64,000 bases of DNA from Vibrio gelatinilyticus (GTDB lineage: Bacteria; Pseudomonadota; Gammaproteobacteria; Enterobacterales; Vibrionaceae), in assembly GCF_022836845.1 (NCBI RefSeq), contig NZ_JAJNNZ010000003.1, positions 310,001 to 374,000 on the forward strand, given 5' to 3'. Below, in pieces: positions 61,322 through 64,000 of the stretch. A program made the translations under genes and the position numbers. A model generated the notes under the pieces. It searched no databases. It saw nothing but the letters and a program-made list of their open reading frames with translations, and was not told the origin of the DNA. Position 1 is the stretch's first letter. Every line of letters starts with the position of its first letter.

Positions 61322-62164
61322 ATGTCTGAAAATAGAAGACACTTTTTAGTTGTCGCGGCAGCCTCCAGAGGTGCACGTTTGTTCATCAAAAAAGCGCTCC
61401 AACAAGGGCATGATGTGACCGCGATTTGTCGTGCCGATAGTGACGATGCCGCATTGGCTCGAATGAACACATTGCTTGATGATGTGATTCTGACCGAAGA
61501 ACAAGGCAGTAGTACCACAGGTGAAAAGCCGGTTGGTAAAGGTACATTAAAGGCCACAAATCAGAATGTTATCTTATCTGAGACTTACCAAAGCCTGTTA
61601 CAAAGTGATCCTTCAATTGATGCAGTGTGTTGTTTTGTCGGCGTGACGAAAGTTTCAGACATGTTTAACAAACAAAATAAACTGTACAGCCAAACCATTT
61701 CAGCCATTACCACCGGGATGCAAAATAGCCGCTTGATTGAACTGTATTACCATGGATCTTCTGGTACAGAGGGGGTTCCGGGTCAGTCGTACGCGAAACT
61801 ACCAGATAATTTCCCCGTTAAGTGGCTGATGAACATGTTCAATCACATGCCAATCGTTAAAAATTATCGAGAAAGCGAAGGTGTACTCGCAAAGGCCGGT
61901 GAGCAAGGCTTGCCGTTTGTTATTTTCAGACCCGCATATTTAACGAATAAGCCTGCAAAAAGACGTTACCGCTACTGCTTCGATACCACGGGGTTTGATA
62001 ACGAGATGTTGCCGATAAAGAGCGCAACTACGCAAATTAGCCGAGAGGATGTGGCCGAGGAAATCCTTCGGGTGGCATCATTATCTATTTCGGAAAGGAG
62101 TGATTGGTTTGGCCATGGTGTCTATTTGGTCGACATGAAAGTAAGCTTTTATCAAAATAGCTAA
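61322..62164 (+). CDS. NAD(P)-binding protein of the extended SDR/NmrA type
   Basis: 280 residues from ATG 61322 (GAGGA upstream). The N-terminal dinucleotide-binding region is HFLVVAAASRGARLFIKKAL, a G-rich loop less usual than GxxGxxG, followed by IDAVCCFVGVTKVSD and a Tyr/His stretch LYYHGSSGTEG. Similar to NmrA-like or HSCARG-type atypical SDRs that sense or use NADPH. Probably repressed by the divergent TetR protein. The substrate is unknown. Confidence 0.75.
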   Translation: MSENRRHFLVVAAASRGARLFIKKALQQGHDVTAICRADSDDAALARMNTLLDDVILTEEQGSSTTGEKPVGKGTLKATNQNVILSETYQSLLQSDPSIDAVCCFVGVTKVSDMFNKQNKLYSQTISAITTGMQNSRLIELYYHGSSGTEGVPGQSYAKLPDNFPVKWLMNMFNHMPIVKNYRESEGVLAKAGEQGLPFVIFRPAYLTNKPAKRRYRYCFDTTGFDNEMLPIKSATTQISREDVAEEILRVASLSISERSDWFGHGVYLVDMKVSFYQNS

Positions 62165-62588
62165 TTCGGTTGGCTTCTTATACTACTTAAAAATCTATAT
62201 TGTTACCGACTCGACTTTCGGTTGTCACTCATAATTGTCCGTCTTTGAGTAAGCCAGATTTGTGCTGATTCAGTTTTGCCTCTTTCGATGTCACTTATCG
62301 TAAACAACCAAGTCCAAATACTGTCATTCCTGCGAAGGTAGGAATCTCACATCAGCGAACACAGCATTAGTTTAACAACGTTCGTTAGGGGTCGGTTACA
62401 AACGAACGGCGTAAAACACTTTTGCCCCATTCGGTGTTTCAAACCATCCCAAAATCACCGTCATTCCCTTGAAAAAGGGAATCTCATGCAGCGCGTTGCA
62501 AAGCTGAGTTACGTGACTTATTCGAAGATTTTCAGTTACCCATATGCTTGAGTATTAAATAAGTACTGTCCATAAGTATATCAAAGAC
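62165..62588. other. Intergenic region with REP-like repeats
   Basis: 424 bp without a gene. It contains two REP-like units (62323 and 62460) and a perfect CGTTCGTT-N14-AACGAACG inverted repeat at 62379-62408 between them. Confidence 0.65.
62323..62485. repeat. REP-like repeats, copies 2 and 3
   Basis: Two direct 26-base units, 62323-62348 and 62460-62485, both begin GTCATTCC and end GGAATCTC around hairpins. The second unit with its 5' flank (62424-62485) repeats the sequence at 60367-60429. Confidence 0.7.
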
Positions 62589-62927
62589 TTACTTTGCTGT
62601 TAACGCGGTGCCATCGAAGCGAATGCCTGCCCAACCGTGTTGGATAAAATTACGAATGTTGGCATGATCGTTACCATTTGGATTATTTAAAACATCGTCG
62701 CGATAAAATTGACCGAAGCAGGCCAGCGTTGATGACTCATCTAACCCCAGTGTCTGAGCAAAAGCAAAAATCTTACAAGAGCCATTGTTTTGCCCTGCCA
62801 GATTTTCAGTGTTTCCATTTACAAAACTGACTGGGTTAAACTCAAAATGTTGGTCGATAACCTGCATCGTTTGCTCAAACATGATTTCATTAGGTTTTGT
62901 TGCTAGCAACTCTAGAAATCTATCCAT
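62589..62927 (-). CDS. HopJ type III effector-family protein
   Basis: 112 residues. MFEQTMQVIDQHFEFNPVSF, then NLAGQNNGSCKIFAFAQ and ACFGQFYRDDVL match the HopJ family (PF08888), small proteins very common in Vibrio and Shewanella despite their name from Pseudomonas syringae. A role outside type III secretion is likely. The start ATG 62927 has AGGAGG upstream on the minus strand. Confidence 0.88.
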   Translation of the reverse strand: MDRFLELLATKPNEIMFEQTMQVIDQHFEFNPVSFVNGNTENLAGQNNGSCKIFAFAQTLGLDESSTLACFGQFYRDDVLNNPNGNDHANIRNFIQHGWAGIRFDGTALTAK

Positions 62928-63176
62928 ATATTATATCCTCCCTCGTTATTGTTCAGAATCAGCACTATATCATCAGACAAATAGAAAGTGACGATACAAG
63001 AGTTGAAAAAGTATTTTTTGACAGGCAGTTACGATTTTACAGCTTTAATTTTTAGCCGGTTGGTTGTTTGCAACTTGGCATTTCCCTTTTTAAGCTAGAA
63101 GAGTAATCGCAGCACAGTGTCAGAACTGAAAATTCACATGCTTTTATTATCTACATTTGGTTAGGTTAGAAAGGCT

Positions 63177-63563
63177 CTAGCTTATTCCTACTGTTTCTTT
63201 CCCGATATTATCCGGATGTTGAGTCATTCTACTTTGTAGCTCAGCTTTAAGTCGAGTCAGTAGATAGTTATCTTCGTCATCCAAATCCACATGCACTTCA
63301 TCGAGCCAATAAATATCAGCGAGCAAATGCACATCACTGGCTAAGATATCCAAATCACTTTCCTCCATGTTGCATATGGATGTACGCCAGTAAGTTGATG
63401 TATCCACCACCAATAGGCGAGGGGCGTGAGCGTATTTAACGCTGTAGATTTCTGACAAGTCTGCGACTGTCGGTGCGAAGCACACCACGATGTAGCAATC
63501 TCCTTCGCCCAAATCACAAATACGATATGGGCGATCGTTTAAATGTATGGTGATATCCATCAT
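63177..63563 (-). CDS. Hypothetical protein, 128 residues
   Basis: I do not recognise the family. The start (ITIHLNDRPYRICDLGEG) and the segment LLVVDTSTYWRTSICNMEES resemble the N-terminal part of an alpha/beta-hydrolase without its nucleophile, so this might be a truncated relative. The middle is rich in acidic residues (DEVHVDLDDEDNYLLTRLKA). No signal peptide. The ribosome site is weak. Confidence 0.55.
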   Translation of the reverse strand: MMDITIHLNDRPYRICDLGEGDCYIVVCFAPTVADLSEIYSVKYAHAPRLLVVDTSTYWRTSICNMEESDLDILASDVHLLADIYWLDEVHVDLDDEDNYLLTRLKAELQSRMTQHPDNIGKETVGIS

Positions 63564-63896
63564 AACTTACAAGTCCGGTAAATGAGTGTTTCTCGCGACT
63601 GACGCAGTCAGACTCCGTATTGACTTAAAAGCCAACCGTGTTCGACGTCGCTGACCATCGCAATGTAGCGGTTCATCTACTATGTGATATTTGCCTTGAA
63701 AAAGGCACGTTTTAGAGAAATTCATATTTGCTGTAACGAAACAACTAAATATGAATTTCACTAATTCATAGTCATGATCTTTGTTCCCCACTATGGTGCT
63801 CCACGAATATTGCCGCTTTGGAAGCAGTAGAAGAACTCACCACCCATTTCGTTAACGGAACACAACGGAGTGCTGGAAATAACCCAAAGGCTCAAC
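63564..63896. other. Divergent promoter region at the right end
   Basis: 333 bp between the 128-residue gene and the membrane-protein gene. Small minus-strand frames here (ending at 63567 and 63791) have no protein-like composition. AAAGG six bases before ATG 63897 fixes the next start. Confidence 0.5.
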
Positions 63897-64000
63897 ATGC
63901 TTAAGGCTCTCAAGCAGGAGTACACACTGCTCATTGGCGCTCTTGCGATCTTATTTTTTAAACTCGTCGGCGACACACTGTTAAACAATGGTCTCTCAGT
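63897..64000 (+). CDS. N-terminal fragment of a membrane protein (runs off the window)
   Basis: 34 codons from ATG 63897, with AAAGG six bases upstream and no stop before the edge. The peptide MLKALKQEYTLLIGALAILF followed by FKLVGDTLLNN forms a first membrane segment. It could be a cation transporter of the ChaA type, but too little is visible to name it. Confidence 0.6.
   Translation, partial: MLKALKQEYTLLIGALAILFFKLVGDTLLNNGLS

Noticed and set aside
62379..62408. Inverted repeat resembling an attC core (GTTTAAC, then CGTTAGGGG)
   Set aside because: The boxes do not have the right order and spacing for an attC; it is a simple hairpin between REP-like units.
63567..63988. Two minus-strand frames of 74 and 65 codons at the right end
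   Set aside because: No protein-like composition; the plus-strand start at 63897 with a good ribosome site explains the region better.

Overview
The window looks like a Vibrio (marine Gammaproteobacteria) chromosome, probably chromosome II. The evidence is the gene content (kbl-tdh, aroG, fused periplasmic msrAB, pullulanase lipoprotein, HopJ-family and DUF333 proteins), roughly 45% GC, an integron attC site and REP-like repeats. The species cannot be told from the sequence alone. No rRNA, tRNA, CRISPR array, transposase or prophage gene was seen.

Positions 1 to about 27,300 form a large beta-glucan (most likely laminarin, a beta-1,3-glucan) utilisation locus without SusC/SusD. It holds: the C-terminal end of a probable oligosaccharide phosphorylase; two paralogous LacI regulators; two LamB-type porins; two MalM-like lipoproteins; a GH16 lipoprotein with a C-terminal binding domain; a PAS-GGDEF diguanylate cyclase; a complete YejABEF-type ABC importer; a 938-residue lipoprotein built only of tandem carbohydrate-binding-like domains; a GH17 lipoprotein; a GH16 enzyme with a GlyGly-CTERM tail; and a second multi-domain binding lipoprotein. 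Nine copies of a palindrome close to GTAAGCGCTTAC lie in front of the porin, MalM and binding-protein genes. At three of the four promoter regions successive copies lie about 195-213 bp apart, which suggests LacI-type repression with DNA looping. The proposed flow is: surface lipoproteins and GH16/GH17 enzymes bind and cut the polymer, LamB-type porins pass oligosaccharides, the Yej-type transporter imports them, and a phosphorylase splits them in the cytoplasm.

From 27,305 to 42,180 the content is mostly chromosomal housekeeping: LysR regulator, YlqF/RbgA GTPase, a DUF4405 membrane pair, a DUF457 membrane protein, a FAN1-like VRR-NUC nuclease, aroG with a perfect TyrR box and a candidate Fur box, an MscS-type channel, msrAB, OsmC-like, DUF218, DUF333, DUF3943 and Nudix genes.

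From 42,498 to 55,351 there is a 1,204-residue pullulanase lipoprotein, a YbjQ-family protein, an LruC-domain protein with a polyglycine lipoprotein, an S4 RNA-binding protein, a YcdX-like PHP phosphatase, cytochrome b562, a glyoxalase-like protein, a LysR regulator, and the kbl-tdh threonine-degradation operon.

From 55,352 to the end the region is more accessory. It has an isolated attC site directly before an alpha/beta-hydrolase gene, two short gene remnants, a membrane GGDEI protein, small cupin/DUF3820/hypothetical genes, a TetR/NAD(P)-binding protein divergent pair with a palindromic operator, REP-like repeats, a HopJ-family gene, an orphan gene and the first 34 codons of a membrane protein.
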